This document shows, in pieces, positions 43,600-56,600 of a stretch of 64,000 bases of DNA (positions within the stretch are counted from its first letter, which is position 1; each line of letters opens with the position of its first letter). The translations under genes and the position numbers were made by a program. This stretch comes from Dactylis glomerata (taxonomy: Eukaryota; Streptophyta; Magnoliopsida; Poales; Poaceae): contig QXEO01000339.1 of NCBI GenBank assembly GCA_007115705.1, forward strand, positions 5,180,090 through 5,244,089, given 5' to 3'. The notes under the pieces were generated by a model. It was given only the letters and a program-made list of their open reading frames with translations. It was not told where the DNA came from and ran no database searches.

Positions 43600-46478
43600 C
43601 GCCTAGCTCAAAGGCGTTAAAGAAAAGCACTCTTGGGAGATAACCCAATGTTTTACTTTCAGTTCTTTTTCTTTTATTTGAGTCTTGGAAGTTATTACTA
43701 CTGTAATAACCTCTCCTTATCATTTTTATTTCGTTTTTGTGCCAAGAGAAGCCTCTAATTTGAGTGAGGTAAGATTTGGGGATGTTGCTGTCCCGAAACA
43801 GATTTCGGTGCTGCACCGTAAAAATTTGTGAAAATTCTCAGTATATCTTTTGGACCTGCGATTTCTTGTGCATATGCCCAAGGTTATATCAAAACTTTTA
43901 TTAGTTTTACACTTTTTGATTTGAGCAACAGAAAATCCTCTAAAAATTCGACCTTTGTCAGCTGTTCTATTTTGACAGATTTCTGCCATTATTTGTGTTT
44001 GCCGCTCGATCGCTTTCTTTTTTAGTTTTTTTTATCACGGAAATTTTAGGGAAGTTGCTACAGTAGTATATACTTTATATTTGGTGGTTTTGAGTTGAAA
44101 CCTGAAGCAAAAAGGGTTGATTCAATGTTATGCTTACACTAATGTTGCTAATAGAATTGTGTTGAGTTTTGTATGAAGGAAGTTTTAAAGCGTAGGGATT
44201 GGAGAATGATGAGATGAGTTGAAGACTGGACAAAAGCTCAAGCTTGGGGATTCCCATGTCACCCCAAGAAATATCCAAGAGGTACAAGCGTCAAAGCTTG
44301 GGGATGCCCCTGAGGCACCCCTTCTTCATCGACAAAAATCAGGTCACCTTTCAACGCACTATATTTTTATTGCTTCATGCGCTATGCGTTTTTCTTGAAG
44401 CATCAGTTGTTTTAGTTTTCAGTTTTGTTTAGTTTTGTTTGCTGCAATAAATGGTTGGACCCCAACAAATTTCTTTCAGAGAAGTTGCCTTGCTTTTAAT
44501 TTGCCAAGAACACTCCATTTTTCACTCTTATCGTTCAACGAGTGTTCTCTTTTTCTGCTACTGCGTTTAGTTTTCGATATTCGCCTTGATTTGTGTTCAG
44601 ATCTTGTTTTATCTTTGCATCAAGGTGTATTTTGACCTCTGGTCCATGTTGGTTTTCATCAAAAGAGTTGTTTCAAAAAGGTTCGAATGGTGTTAGAAAA
44701 GAGAAAAAGCTTTATGCAAAAAAGTGGTACAAAAAGGACCTTGTGTAGACTGCGGCCTAGGCTTTTGCATGTCGTGCTTGATGTATTTTTGATAGTATGC
44801 TTAGTGGTTTTGCTGTAGCATGACTTGTCTCAAATGACTGAGATTGCTTAATGAGCCTTTGAAAAAATCATGCGTTGTTTTAATTATTTGGAAGCATTAT
44901 TTTGGTTTTCTCCTTGATGCTTTATTTGGGTTGACTTGGCGCATGCTCACACATGTTAGACTCATACAAACTCTCCATAGCCTCCATGATCATTTAGTTT
45001 TTGACTTTTGATGCCATCTTATGCTTCTTTTAATGTCGCTTTGTCGCTTTGCATGATTATGGCCGTTATTGCTCTCTTAGTTGGTCGCTCCCAGTCTTTT
45101 GCTAGCCCTCATTTTGTACTGAGTATGAGCTCTACTCGTGCATCCAACTCCTAAAAACCAAGTTGTTCCAATGTGTCCACCATACATACCTATTAGCAAT
45201 TTGCTATTCCAAAGTACATTTGACTTGCTTTTATCTATCCTTCAAATTAAACTCTTTTTGGTGTTATGCGAAAATTGGTCAGTAAAGCTCTCACGAACCT
45301 GATGGCACACTTTACTTTTATTGCTTTAAAATTTTGACATTGTGGCTCTCTTATGTTGAGTTGTTATGCTTGCAAGTTGTAAGTTGGAAATTAACCCAGC
45401 CATGCCGTCATGGGGCAAGCTTTCAACATTGCACTATCTTTCATTTGAGTTGATATCGTGATCTTTTGTTTATGGATACTCGCGATGTGAAATAAGTTGG
45501 GAATCTTGCGAGATCATGGAGTTCTTATATGTGTTAGGGAAATGCCTGGGCCGCTAATCTAAGCCATGCATCATTCATGGTGGAAATTTACAGCATGCCT
45601 ATAGTGGACATTTGACGACGCATCTCAAAATAAAAAGCTATAACAATGGTAAATAAAAGAGATGTCGAGGTGTTCATTGTCTGTTTGTCTTGTCATTTTG
45701 ATGTGGGTTTGTTCCATGTCATCGGGCAGGAGGTACCCCGTTGGTGGTTCTCGATGATACACATATATTTACAATGACAAGAGCCTACTTGGGACTCTAA
45801 GTTGAGTAGCATGAGGTTTGGGTATTCGTACTTCACGGGACACTAGGTTTTCAACTTATGATTTGTCAAGCATATGCTTCATAATTGTACTCGCATTAAC
45901 TCTAACCATTCAAGATGCCTATGATGGGGGCAATGAGAGCTCAAAGCTAGTAAGTACCATAATTTTTGAAGGTTTATAAAACTTGCAATAACTGCTTCCC
46001 TCCGCGAAGGGCCTTTCTTTTACTTTTATGTTGAGTCCCCACCTTCTATCTTTATGCACCGTCTAAGAGAGCATAGTTGTCATTCTTAGTATAATGTGCA
46101 TTGTCCCAAATTTTTTATTGATTGATTCATGATTTTGGTTTCACTTGTTCTTAAATTATTTGTATCTGGTCGCCCTCTTAAACTTGAAGGTGTCCTATGC
46201 ATTTATGTTTTGCTATTCCATCAAGGACAAGCTGAAAACCATTTGTATGTTTGACTTTCATTGTTTCATTTTCATGATCTTTCGTTTGTGTTCTTTTTCA
46301 TGTTATAACATGGTTGCTAAGTTTCTTCTATCAAGATTATATTTTCATGCCCATGTTTTAAGTTCTTTTGATCCCAGCACACAATGCTTACATAGATGGT
46401 CAAGATTGTGTAGGTGCATGTCACGTCAAAAATTATTTCTTTTGTTATCACTTACCTACTCGAGGACGAGCAGGAGTT
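43600..46478 (+). other. 3' non-coding tail of copy C
   Basis: Shares its start (gcgcctagctcaaaggcg) and most of its length with copies A and B. One exact polypurine-tract copy is at 44294-44307 and a variant (aagcttggggattcc) at 44240. From about 45180 to 45985 the text differs from copies A and B and the cccgatggaatcggttagcc motif is missing; similarity returns at the cttccctccgcgaagggc block. Confidence 0.75.
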
Positions 46479-46492
46479 AAGCTTGGGGATGC
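46479..46492 (+). promoter_or_regulatory. Polypurine tract of copy C
   Basis: aagcttggggatgc directly before the 3' LTR at 46493. Confidence 0.9.
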
Positions 46493-48133
46493 TGATATGT
46501 CTCAAACGTATATATAATTTTTGATGCTCCATGCTTGTTTTTACACCATTTGCTTAGTGTTTCATTACACTTCGTGGCATTTTTATGCATTTTCCGGAAC
46601 TAACCTATTAACGAGATGCCACAGTGCCAGTTCCCTGTTTTCTGCTGTTTTTGTGTTTTAGAAAAGTTACACAGGAAATATTCACAGAATTGGACGACAC
46701 AAAAGCCGAACATCTAGAAATTTACCGAAGCTTCCAGAGAAACGAAGAGGAGACGGAATAGAGCCAGGAGGCGGTCTCACCACCAGGGGCGTGGCCCAGG
46801 GCCTGGCCGCGCTGCCCTATGGTGAGCCCCACCTGATCCACTTCTGACGCTGCCCCTTCGCCTATAAAGACCCCCTGACGGGAAAAACCTAAGTACCCGA
46901 TCAATTTTCCAGAAACACATCGCGATCCGCTGCCGCCGTCGTCGACCCGAGATCGGGAGGGTCCAGAAGCTCTTCCCGGCACCCTGCCGGAGAGGGGAAT
47001 CGCCATCGGAGGTCTTCTTCATCGCCATGCTTGCCTCCAGCGCGATGAGTGAGTAGTCTACCTTGGACTATGGGTCCATAGCAATAGCTAGATGGTTGTC
47101 TTCTCCACCATGTACTTCATGTTTAGATCTCGTGAGCTGCCTTACATGATCGAGATCACCGTTATGTAATTCTACATGTTGTGTTTGTTGGGATCCGATG
47201 AATATTGGTGTTATGATTGAGTTGATGTGCTGAATATTATCTTATGTTATCTCTATGTTATTTATGATCTTTCATGCTCTCCGTTGTTAGTAGCTATCTT
47301 GGCCGAGTAGATACTAGTGACTCCAAGAGGGGGTATTTATGCTCGATAGTTGGGTTCATGCCTCTATTTAATCTGAGGGAGTGACAGAAACCTCTAAGGT
47401 TGTAGATGTGCTGTTGCCACTAGGGAGAAAACAACATTCTTATGTCCAAGGGCATATGCTTTGTTTACATTACACACTTTGCTGAATGTAGTTATATGTT
47501 GTTCGCAACTTAATACTTGTGGGGTTCTCGGATTGATTCCCCGCGAGTGGATTATTAGTCATAGATGCAGTTGGATGGCGGTCTATGTATCTTGTTGTAA
47601 TGCCCAGAGTAAATCTCATAGTGATCCTCTTGACGTATCATGTTATCTTTATTCTATCAATTGCCCAACTGTAATTTGTTTACCCAGCATGTGTTATTTA
47701 TCTTATGAAGTGACACCACTAGTGAACTATGGACCCTGATCCTATTTCCTTTATATTGCTATCACCTGTTTACTTTACTCGCACTGTTTACTTTACTCGC
47801 ATACTACTATTGTTTTCCAGTCGATACGCTTATTCCTTTGTTTACAGCAAACCAATTGACAAGCTCATCGTAAGTTGGGAGCAAAGTATTTGGTTGTGTT
47901 GTGTGCAGGATCCGAGATGCAGCTAGCAAAGCAAAGCACTGGACGAGGCGCCTTATAAATTGTCCGGAGCTGTCGCGAAGCTAGCGAGCATCACCTTCTG
48001 GAGTTTGGCTTTTTCCTGGATTTGATAAACCTTGGTTTCTTACTGAGGGAAAAGCTTGCTGCTGTGCTCATCATACCTTCCTCTTGGGGTTCCCAACTGG
48101 ACGGTGATTTCCATCATCAACCGTGCCGCATCA
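46493..48133 (+). repeat. 3' LTR of copy C
   Basis: Starts tgatatgtctcaaacg, ends gccgcatca, 1641 bases, followed by CCCCA. TATA box at 46862-46869. Confidence 0.95.
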
Positions 48134-50540
48134 CCCCAGAAGTCACCTACATCGCACTCTTCTTATCAAACCAATCCACCCAGGTGATTCATTTTAGTTG
48201 AAGTTCTTAATTTGTTCATAAAACAACTTTAACAAGTGATCATAGCATGGCATCAATATTTTTCAAAGTATTTAGCATCCTAATAGGTGGGGTTTAAAGG
48301 ATAGCTACACACTACTAGGATTTAAGCATTTTTTAAAACAGTTGAATATTCCACCTATCATGCATACTACTGAAAACACTAATGTAGTAGTAAAAATAGG
48401 TAGAGGGTATGTGTGTCACCTGCCTTGGTAACAACCAGCACACTCACAGCAGTCACAATAGTTGTTCAGCTCCTCTTGACAATCTAAACATGCACAAGTT
48501 CACAGATATAAACACACTAGTTCTAATATGGCAACCATAGACATATATGCATGTATGCAAATGGCAAATTAATTTCACACACTAATTTAGTGTGTGAATT
48601 AGTTGTATTTAGTAAACCATGATGTTTAGAAAACAAGTGTGAGGTTAGAAAAGCTTTTTAATTATTTAAAAAGCAATTGGGAAATTTTGGGTATTTGTAA
48701 ATAGGGCTAATGCCTCCCAAAATTGGTTCTGGTTTGGAAATGTTTTGAGAAAATTTGGTTATGAACCTACTGGATAGAGGACAGTAATACAAAGCTACTG
48801 CAAGTGGTTTTACTCCAAAATCATTTTCAGAAATCAAATGATGGTCAAAATAGTGATTTGGTTAAATTTGAAGGTAGCAAGTGTGTGCACATTTCAAGTT
48901 TGAAAAATTCTGGTTCCAGAGTGTTCCACATGTTCCGAGGAATCCATAGACTACAAAAATGTAGAAATTGGATGTACAGAAAATTTTCTATGATTTATTT
49001 GGTGCAAACAGGCACTTTTTGCCATTTGAATTTCATTTCAAAGCTTTGTACAGTAACACTAAGATATTACTGCATGATTGGGTTCTTCACATTCCAAGGA
49101 TTCCAGGGATATCAAATTTGCAAAATTTGGCCAAGTGGAATATTTTCTATTGAATTTACAAGTTCAGGATAGAAACAGGGATTTGATGACTGGGGGGCTG
49201 ACTGGGATTGCTACGTGGCATCACGTTATTGGTGGATACCGATTCGGTTAAGGGCTTTTAATCTGTGCCTTATGATTCGGATCTAACGGATAGAAACAGA
49301 AGGAGAAAGAGGCTCACTGGGGATGATAGGGTTCTGGTCACCGACGGCGAGGCGTGGTACTAGAATCGGACGGCGGCGAGCTCCTGCTGGTCGGCGATGA
49401 CGATGGGGTAGCGGATGTCGTGCGGAGGAGAACGGCGAAGACGATGGTTTGGTTGGCGTGCTCGAGTGCATGCTGGAACAACAACGAGACGCGGCTGGAT
49501 TCGTCGCCGCTTCAGTGTGCTTCAGCCGCGCGTCAAAGCGCTTGTTCCTCTGCGGGATAGGATCAATCAATGGAGTCACAAAGTGCGCGTGATCAAATGG
49601 AAGGGTGGGATACCAAAAAGAGGCGGCAGTTTGCCTCAGGAGGGTTGGAATCGGAGGAACATGACGGTGGAAATGTGGAGCTCCGGCGAGCCAATTCGTC
49701 TGCTAGGCGGCGATTCGAGTTGGAAAAAGGATGGGGCATTGGAGAGAAGAAGTGGGGGAATAGAGGGTGTCGATTGCGGAGGCTGTTCGGTCTCGACATA
49801 GCGAGGGGGAAGGGGAGATCATGGTCGGGGGTGGTTCCGAGGTTGAAGGAGGAACTCACCAGTGGGTCTCGGATGTCAGGGGGAGAGAGGAAAGTGACGG
49901 TTACCGATTCGGAAAGTCTGGGTGGGCTGTGCCGGTTGGGCCGGACTGGCCTGCTCGGTCCACTTCTCCTTTCCCTTTTTTTTCTCTTCTTTCTTTTTAT
50001 TCTTTTCTGATTTTTTAATCTTTTGTATCTTTTGCATAAAAGCTTCAAATCCAGTCAAACCAATTGCTAAATCTTGTAAAATTCAACACTACTATTTAAA
50101 ACAGTGGAGAGACATTTTTCATGATGAAACATGTATTCCTCAAAACTTTGTAAATTTGGCCAAAATACTTTATTGCAATAATGCAAAGTTGGATTAGGGT
50201 TTTTAAAATAATTTCTTTTAAATTCAGAGAATAAACTCTAATAAAATAACATTTGAACTTTATTTTAAAACACACTTTTAGAAAATGTAAAACTTTATTT
50301 TGTATTAACCCTTTTGTAAATAATTCCTTTCCAAGTATGCTTGCATAAGATTTGAATGCATGCAAAATAATATTTTGAAAATTTATTTTCTCAAAATAAT
50401 TCCTCAAGCAACAAAGGAAAGTTTGAAATAGTTTTTGCAATTCATTATTTTAAATAAGCTCAAAAGTTTTAAATCCCTGTGATATTTCAATCAATACAAA
50501 TAAAAAAAATTCCAATTTGGTAAAAACTTGGGATGTTACA

Positions 50541-51512
50541 GACTACCACCCTTAAAAGAAATCTCGTCCCCGAGATTTGAAGAGGCTAGAAAGGTAGAAG
50601 GGTTTGGGGTACTTAGGTGGCTACCACCCTTAAAAGAGACTTTTGTGGGTAGTCTAGGTCTTTGATTCAAAGTAAGCACACCTGGGATTTGACTTGGCAC
50701 TGGATCATCTTTTGAATCTATAGCTAGATTCTATCTTCATTTCCAATAGGTGGGTGTCTATTCACAAGCTTGGGTTTCCAGTATTTCTCAATGAGGCTTG
50801 AGCATCACTTTGCTCCATTGTGGGGCTTCTATCCAGTAAGGTAGTTTGTTGAACTACTTTGGACACTGAAGGGTCACTCTTTGGGTCAATCAGAAGACCA
50901 AGTTAAAGTGATCTCATATCTTCATTTCATCCTCTTTGTTGACATCCTTGGCAATCTTCCATCTTATGATGCATTCCTTTGTAAAAACTCTTGGTTCAAG
51001 CGGAGCTCTCAAGGTTGGTAAGACTTCTTCCGTAGAAAGTCTTCTTCAACGGTAAGCTTGTGGTTCATCCTCACCGCAGTCCTACGTTTTGGCCACACTG
51101 GCTCACTATAAAGGGTGTAACATCTTATCCTCCTAAGGTTAAGGTTTAGAATGTCGTCTCTCTTGTAGGTATGTCTCTCTAGGTTCGCAAATCCAACATT
51201 ATGAGAGAGAATAATAAGAGTAGTAGGAATGGTGATCAATCCATTCTGCACCCAAATCATTACTCCATACATGGTTTGTTAAACCTCATGTTCTAACTCT
51301 TGGTCAGCCTCACTTGATTTGACAAAAATTCCCTTGGAAAAAGAACCAATGTTCCAACTCCCATTTTTTTGAACTTTAGAAAACCAATCTATCGTTCCTT
51401 AGCTAGGGGTTTGCGTATTCTGTCATATGGCGTTAACTCTTGAGTTACATATCCTTCGGCTTGCCATTTCATTGGAAAAATAAAATCCATTCAACAAGGT
51501 TGTCCCTAGCTC
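50541..51512 (-). other. Polypurine tract and untranslated tail of element E
   Basis: The minus strand reads aagggtggtagtc next to the 3' LTR, preceded by the ctcggggacgagatttc stretch seen in element D. No gene in this kilobase; small frames such as 51009-51272 have homologous but non-open text in element D. Confidence 0.7.
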
Positions 51513-52600
51513 TTACAAGTCCTTACAGTATTTATTACAAGGCTGTAGTTGCATACAAATTCTTTCAAGTTGGCTACACCTTGTTGTGTCTTCACCTTGT
51601 ATTTGTGGCATTCCTTCAATTATCCCATTTTCTGAAGTCTTGAAGTGCTTTTCTCTTTGCATCTCCTTGCATAGTGTCCCTTTTGGTTGCATTTCTGACA
51701 AGTGACGAGATCTGTTCCCCTTTGCCTGTTTGGTTCTAGGCATTCCTTCGCATAATGTCTGATCTCCCTGCAATTCTAGCATAACATCTTTTTATTGTCT
51801 TTCTCCTTTCTCTTCTTCTTCTTCTTCTTCTTTTTGGGTATCTCTAAGGTTAGGAGATCTCTTACTTCATTTTCTTCATATTCCACTATCGTGGTGGGAA
51901 ACCTTTCTCATTTCTTTGAGCAGTTTCCAGGTAAGTGTCCTTGTCTTCTACCTGTTAAGCAACTCTTGGTGGTGGTTTCAGGTGCTACTTTCATGTCTTT
52001 CGTTTCCATGTCCATCTTAGGTCTTCCATCTTCAGGGGTCTTTCCTAGCAGTTGGCTCATTCCATCCTTGGCTTGTTGATTCATTCGTTGCACCGTGGAA
52101 TAAAACTTGCATTCAGCAGGAACAAGATTGATTCCCTCGCATAGGAAACAAGTAACTTGGTTCATGGGACATTCTCCAATTGGGTGGCTCGTATCACAGT
52201 AAGGGCACTGTTCATGACAGTCCTTAGACGTGTATCTTATTTCTCCACAGACCTTGCAGGCTCGCAGTGTCATCTCATATCATCTCTTGGTTCCTTGCCA
52301 CCATGATCATCTTGTGGCAGGCTATTATTGGTACTAGCCATAATCTGGGACATCATTCATACTATTCGAGAATGATTATCTAGTACTTGCTACATTAATA
52401 GAGGTAACTTTTTGCTATCGCGATTGACCATATCCTAGGTCATTACTTGCATCATTTCAGTATGTACTTCAACCATCCGTTGCATTGCTATCTCCAACTG
52501 AGGGTTGTTGTGATTGTTCTGGCGTTGAGGATGCATCTGTTTGGGGTTTAGGACAAGTTTAGGTCTTAGCATAGATGAGAATTAGACAAAAAAAGATCTA
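51513..52600 (-). pseudogene. Gag-like multi-zinc-knuckle protein of element E, broken
   Basis: Homologous to the element D gag. Minus strand: the start near 52570 (MLRPKLVLNPKQMHPQ) is followed by stops. The open part 52273-51908 holds CKVCGEIRYTSKDC (the first knuckle, having lost its His), CPYCDTSHPIGEC, CFLCEGINLVPAEC and a last module with RRQGHLPGNC. After a Lys/Arg-rich run and further stops, two more modules appear in the frames around 51780-51620 (a CREIRHYAKEC type, then CQKCNQKGHYARRC). At least five zinc-binding modules in series is unusual for a retrotransposon gag, which usually has one or two. Confidence 0.7.
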
Positions 52601-52634
52601 GAGAAGAATTTCTACCCAAACACAGCAGATCAAG

Positions 52635-53586
52635 TGATATGGGGTGGCCCGATCTTCTCGTGAGCGATGCGATGGTGATGATGGCAGTGGATGATTGTCG
52701 GGGATAACTTGGTGTCACCGATGAACTCTCCTCCCTTGAACCCTGTTGCCAATGCAACAACTCTCAAACCCTGTAGGACATTCACGACTCCACACACTTG
52801 CGCACATAGCCGTCAACCACGAAATGGTAGTTTGCAATCTACTGATTCCCAATGGAACAACAGATCACACTAAACTTGCAGTAGTATATCACCAAATCCA
52901 GATGAATTGGTGCGGAGGAATTCAGATGAATGCTTACAGCAGTTCAACAAAATAATCTATAGTCTAAACGAGGTCTAACCCTAATTGAGGGGGCATCCAG
53001 GGCTACTTATAGGTGGCCGGGCGTCCTTAGCAAAGACCTGGCCCAAAACCTGCCTGGTTTGGGTCCAAACTGACTCGGTTCGACTCAAACGGGTACATAC
53101 CGACCCATATATGGGTTCGGCCTAATTTTAGCACGCAGGCCAAGTGTGTAGCACGCCTTAGACGTGTAGACATCGTGTCGTAGGCAGTCCTAGTGCGCCA
53201 TCATGTGCTCGTGCTCATCTAGACTCGATCTCCTTCACGAGGTGATGTTCTCCATGCTTGTGGCGCCGGCCTCCCTCTCCTCCCTCGCGCTCTCTTGCTT
53301 GATCACCACGTCGTGCTCCATGTGCTGCATATCCTCGCTCCCTCGAACCCCTTCTTCTCCAATGAACCTGATCATACATATAAACAAAGACTTAGGCAGT
53401 ATAAAATTCTCATTACAATAAATATCAGATTCTGCAAGGAGTGAGTTCACCTGCTGTTGTAACAACTTAGCACGGGCTCGAGTAATTGGTCCAATCCTAA
53501 TCTCGTCATTGGACTTATCTTGATCAGCAACAATAGGATCATCAATAGTAGGTGGAGATGGCTGTGTAATAGGGATGTCCTCATCA
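52635..53586 (-). repeat. 3' LTR of element F
   Basis: Minus strand from tgatgaggacatccc (53586) to ccccatatca (52635). It includes the pol tail coding region (53586-53240) and a TATA-like ctataagta at 53004-53012. Confidence 0.95.
53235..53586 (-). pseudogene. LTR-encoded C-terminal tail of element F pol (CR-like motif)
   Basis: An open minus-strand frame inside the 3' LTR begins DEDIPITQPSPPTIDDP, includes GPITRARAKLLQQQVN (about 53453-53500) and continues with SLLAESDIYCNENFILP. In CRM chromoviruses a motif of this kind at the pol C-terminus overlaps the 3' LTR and is associated with centromere targeting. Here it is one frame out of register with the upstream pol because of a base missing in the polypurine tract. 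The identical motif lies in the 5' LTR at about 60182-60230. Confidence 0.7.
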
Positions 53587-53600
53587 TCTCCCCCCCTTCA
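53587..53600 (-). promoter_or_regulatory. Polypurine tract of element F, inside pol
   Basis: The minus strand reads gaaggggggga next to the 3' LTR. It is also coding (EGG...). It has seven G in a row where eight would keep the pol tail in frame. Confidence 0.8.
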
Positions 53601-56600
53601 AAAGGCGTCGACCTCGACGCTCCAAGGTCATCTCCATCATATGGTGATAAATCAGCAACGTTGAAACTGTTGCTAACACCACCAAACTCAGCAATAGGAA
53701 TATCAATCGAGTAGGCATTATCATTGATCTTTGCAAGCACTCTATAGGGACCAGCACCTCGGGGCCTCAACTTGGAATGCCTAAGCAAAGAAAATCTGTC
53801 CTTGCGCAGGTGCACCCATATCATATCGCCGGGCTGAAAAAGAACCTGCTTTCTTGACTTGTTGCGAGCAGCAGCAGCATTCTTCCTTTTCTTCTCAATA
53901 GCCTCTCGAGTCTTCTCATGAATTTTCTTCACAAAATTAGCTCTCTTTGATGCCTCCATATTAACTCTCTCATGCAATGGAAGAGGCAACAAATCTAGTG
54001 GTGTAATAGGTTTGAAGCCATAAACCACCTCAATTGGACAAAGCCGAGTAGTAGAATGTACTGCCCTGTTGTATGCAAACTCCACATGCGGCAAACAATC
54101 TTCCCACTCCCGCAGATCTTTCTTGATCATTGTCCTCAACAACTGTGACAAAGTTCTATTCACCACCTCAGTCTGGCCGTCAGTCTGGGGATGACATGTA
54201 GTGCTGAACAGCAGCTTCGTTCCTAGCTTTCCCCATAAGGTCTTCCAGAAGTAGCTCATGAACTTGACATCCCTGTCAGAAACAATAGTCTTGGGCACTC
54301 CATGCAAGCGTATAACATCCCTGAAAAACAGGTTAGCCACATGCGACGCATCGTCACTCTTATGACATGCAATAAAGTGTGCCATCTTAGAGAATCTATC
54401 CACTACTACAAATATAGAATCATGACCATGTTTAGTTTTTGGTAATCCTAACACAAAATCCATACTAATATCTTCCCATGGTGTAATAGGTGCAGGTAGT
54501 GGTGTATACAAACCGTGAGGCTTCAGCTTGGACTTGGATGTGTTGCACACAATGCAGCGCCGCACATACTTGTCCACATCACGCCTCATCCTGGGCCAAA
54601 AGAAGTGATCAGCTAGCATGAGTAATGTCTTCTCACGCCCAAAGTGACCCATCAAACCTCCAGCATGTGATTCCTGCAATAAGAGCAAACGCAAAGACGA
54701 CTCTGGAACACATAGTTTGTTAGCTCGAAATAGAAACCCATCATGTATGTGATATTTCTCCCAAGCGTTTTTCAAAGCACACAATCGATATGGTTCAGCA
54801 AAATCATGATCAGTTGCATAAAGCTCACAAATACTCTCTAAACCAGGAATATTAATATCAAGTTGTGTCAATAACATATTCTTCCTAGATAAAGCATCAG
54901 CAACCACATTATCTTTTCCCTTCTTATGTTTAATGATGTACGGAAAAGATTCAATAAACTCAACCCACTTAGCGAGACGCCTATGTAGGTTGGATTGTGC
55001 TTTCAAATATTTGAAAGCTTCATGACCAGAATGTATGATAAATTCTTTTGGCCACAAATAATGTTGCCAAACCTCAAGAACTCTAACAAGTGCATACAAT
55101 TCTTTATCATAAATAGGATAATTCAGTCTAGCACCAGATAATTTCTCAGAAAAATAAGCTATAGGATGACCCTCTTGCATCAAAACGCCACCTATGCCTA
55201 TACCACTAGCATCACATTCAACTTCAAATTGCTTTGAAAAATCTGGCAATGCAAGTAAAGGTGCAGAAGTAAGCAAACGTTTTAATTCATCAAATGCATG
55301 ATCTTGGGCTGCGCCCCACACAAAAGGAACACCTTTCTTCATTAACTCATTTAATGGTGCAGCAATAGTACTAAAGTCTTTCACAAAACGGCGATAAAAA
55401 CCAGCAAGACCGTGAAAACTTCATACTTGACTAACATTCATGGGAGTAGGCCAATCTTGAATAGCAGCAATTTTAGATTGATCTACCTCTACTCCATGCT
55501 TAGAAACAACATAACCCAGAAATATGACCTTATCTTTTGCAAATGTGCACTTCTCAAGATTAGCATACAATTTATTATCACGCAGCACTTGCAAAACTTG
55601 TCTAATATGAGCATAGTGTTCAGTTTCATTGTGGCTGTAAATAAGTATGTCATCAAAATAGACAACCACAAAACGACCAATGAACTCTCTCAAAACATGA
55701 TTCATTAAGCGCATTAATGTACTAGGTGCATTAGTAAGACCAAAAGGCATGACTAACCACTCATATAAACCAAATTTAGTTTTGAAAGCAGTTTTCCATT
55801 CATCTCCTTCTTTCATGTGAATTTGATGGTAACCACTATGCAAATCAATTTTAGAGAAAACAGCAGCACCACTCAATTCATCTAACATATCCTCGAGACG
55901 GGGAATAGGGTGACAAGATCGAATAGTAATGTTGTTTATAGCTCTACAATCTACGCACATGCGCCATGTACCATCTTTCTTAGGCACCAAAATAATAGGA
56001 ACAGCACAAGGACTAAGAGAGACACGAATGTACCCTTTATCCAGAAGAGCTTGCACTTGTGCTTGTATCTCCTTCGTTTCATCGGGGTTGGTCCTGTAGG
56101 GGGCGCGGTTGGGCAAGGAGGCGCCAGGGATCAAGTCGATCTGGTGCTCGATGCCTCGTAATGGTGGCAGCCCAGCAGGTACCTCCGTCGGAAAAACATC
56201 ATCAAAGTCCTGCAAAACAGTGGAGACATCAAGAGAAACAGGTTGCATATCGTTAGAAACTAAGACCTCGCCCTTGTACATGAGCACAAGAGGCATGGCT
56301 GTAGGATCCTCACTAAATTCTCTCATGTCTTCTTTGGTGGCTAAAACTAACAAGTTGGGCACTCCCTCAATTTTTGTTATATCGCTCACGGCTGTTACAT
56401 TATCTCGTGGAGGTGGCTGTTCGAGTTTCACTTCAGTCTTCTGATGAGATTCATTAACAATTTGCTGCGGTGACATAGGCAGTAGGTTGATTTTCTTGCC
56501 CTTGAACTCCAAGTGATAAGTATTAGCTCGACCATTGTGTTGCACATGTCGATCATAGAGCCAGGGCCGACCCAACAAGAGATGACAAACCGTCATAGGA

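Larger units (their letters stand above)
41092..48133 (+). mobile_element. Sabrina-like LTR retrotransposon, copy C, non-autonomous
   Basis: Complete insertion of 7042 bases in the 3' LTR of element E, flanked by CCCCA at 41087-41091 and 48134-48138. It has LTRs of 1634 and 1641 bases, two primer-site copies, one small frame (43089-43586), a conserved tail with one replaced block (about 45180-45985) and the polypurine tract. No gag-pol. The first 400 bases of its LTRs are more diverged than in copy B, so it appears older. Confidence 0.95.
40031..50540 (-). repeat. 3' LTR of element E, split by copy C
   Basis: The LTR consists of 40031-41091 and 48139-50540, 3463 bases without copy C and its duplication. 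Its two ends match the LTRs of D, while the GC-rich middle (49270-49990) is strongly diverged. Long frames in the middle on both strands (for example 49415-50048) lie within the LTR and have no recognisable domain, so they are not called genes. Confidence 0.88.

Noticed and set aside
49354..50058. Several long overlapping frames on both strands (up to 151 residues) in GC-rich DNA
   Set aside because: They lie inside the 3' LTR of element E, overlap each other on both strands, show no domain, and the homologous LTR piece at 60800-61140 does not keep them all open.
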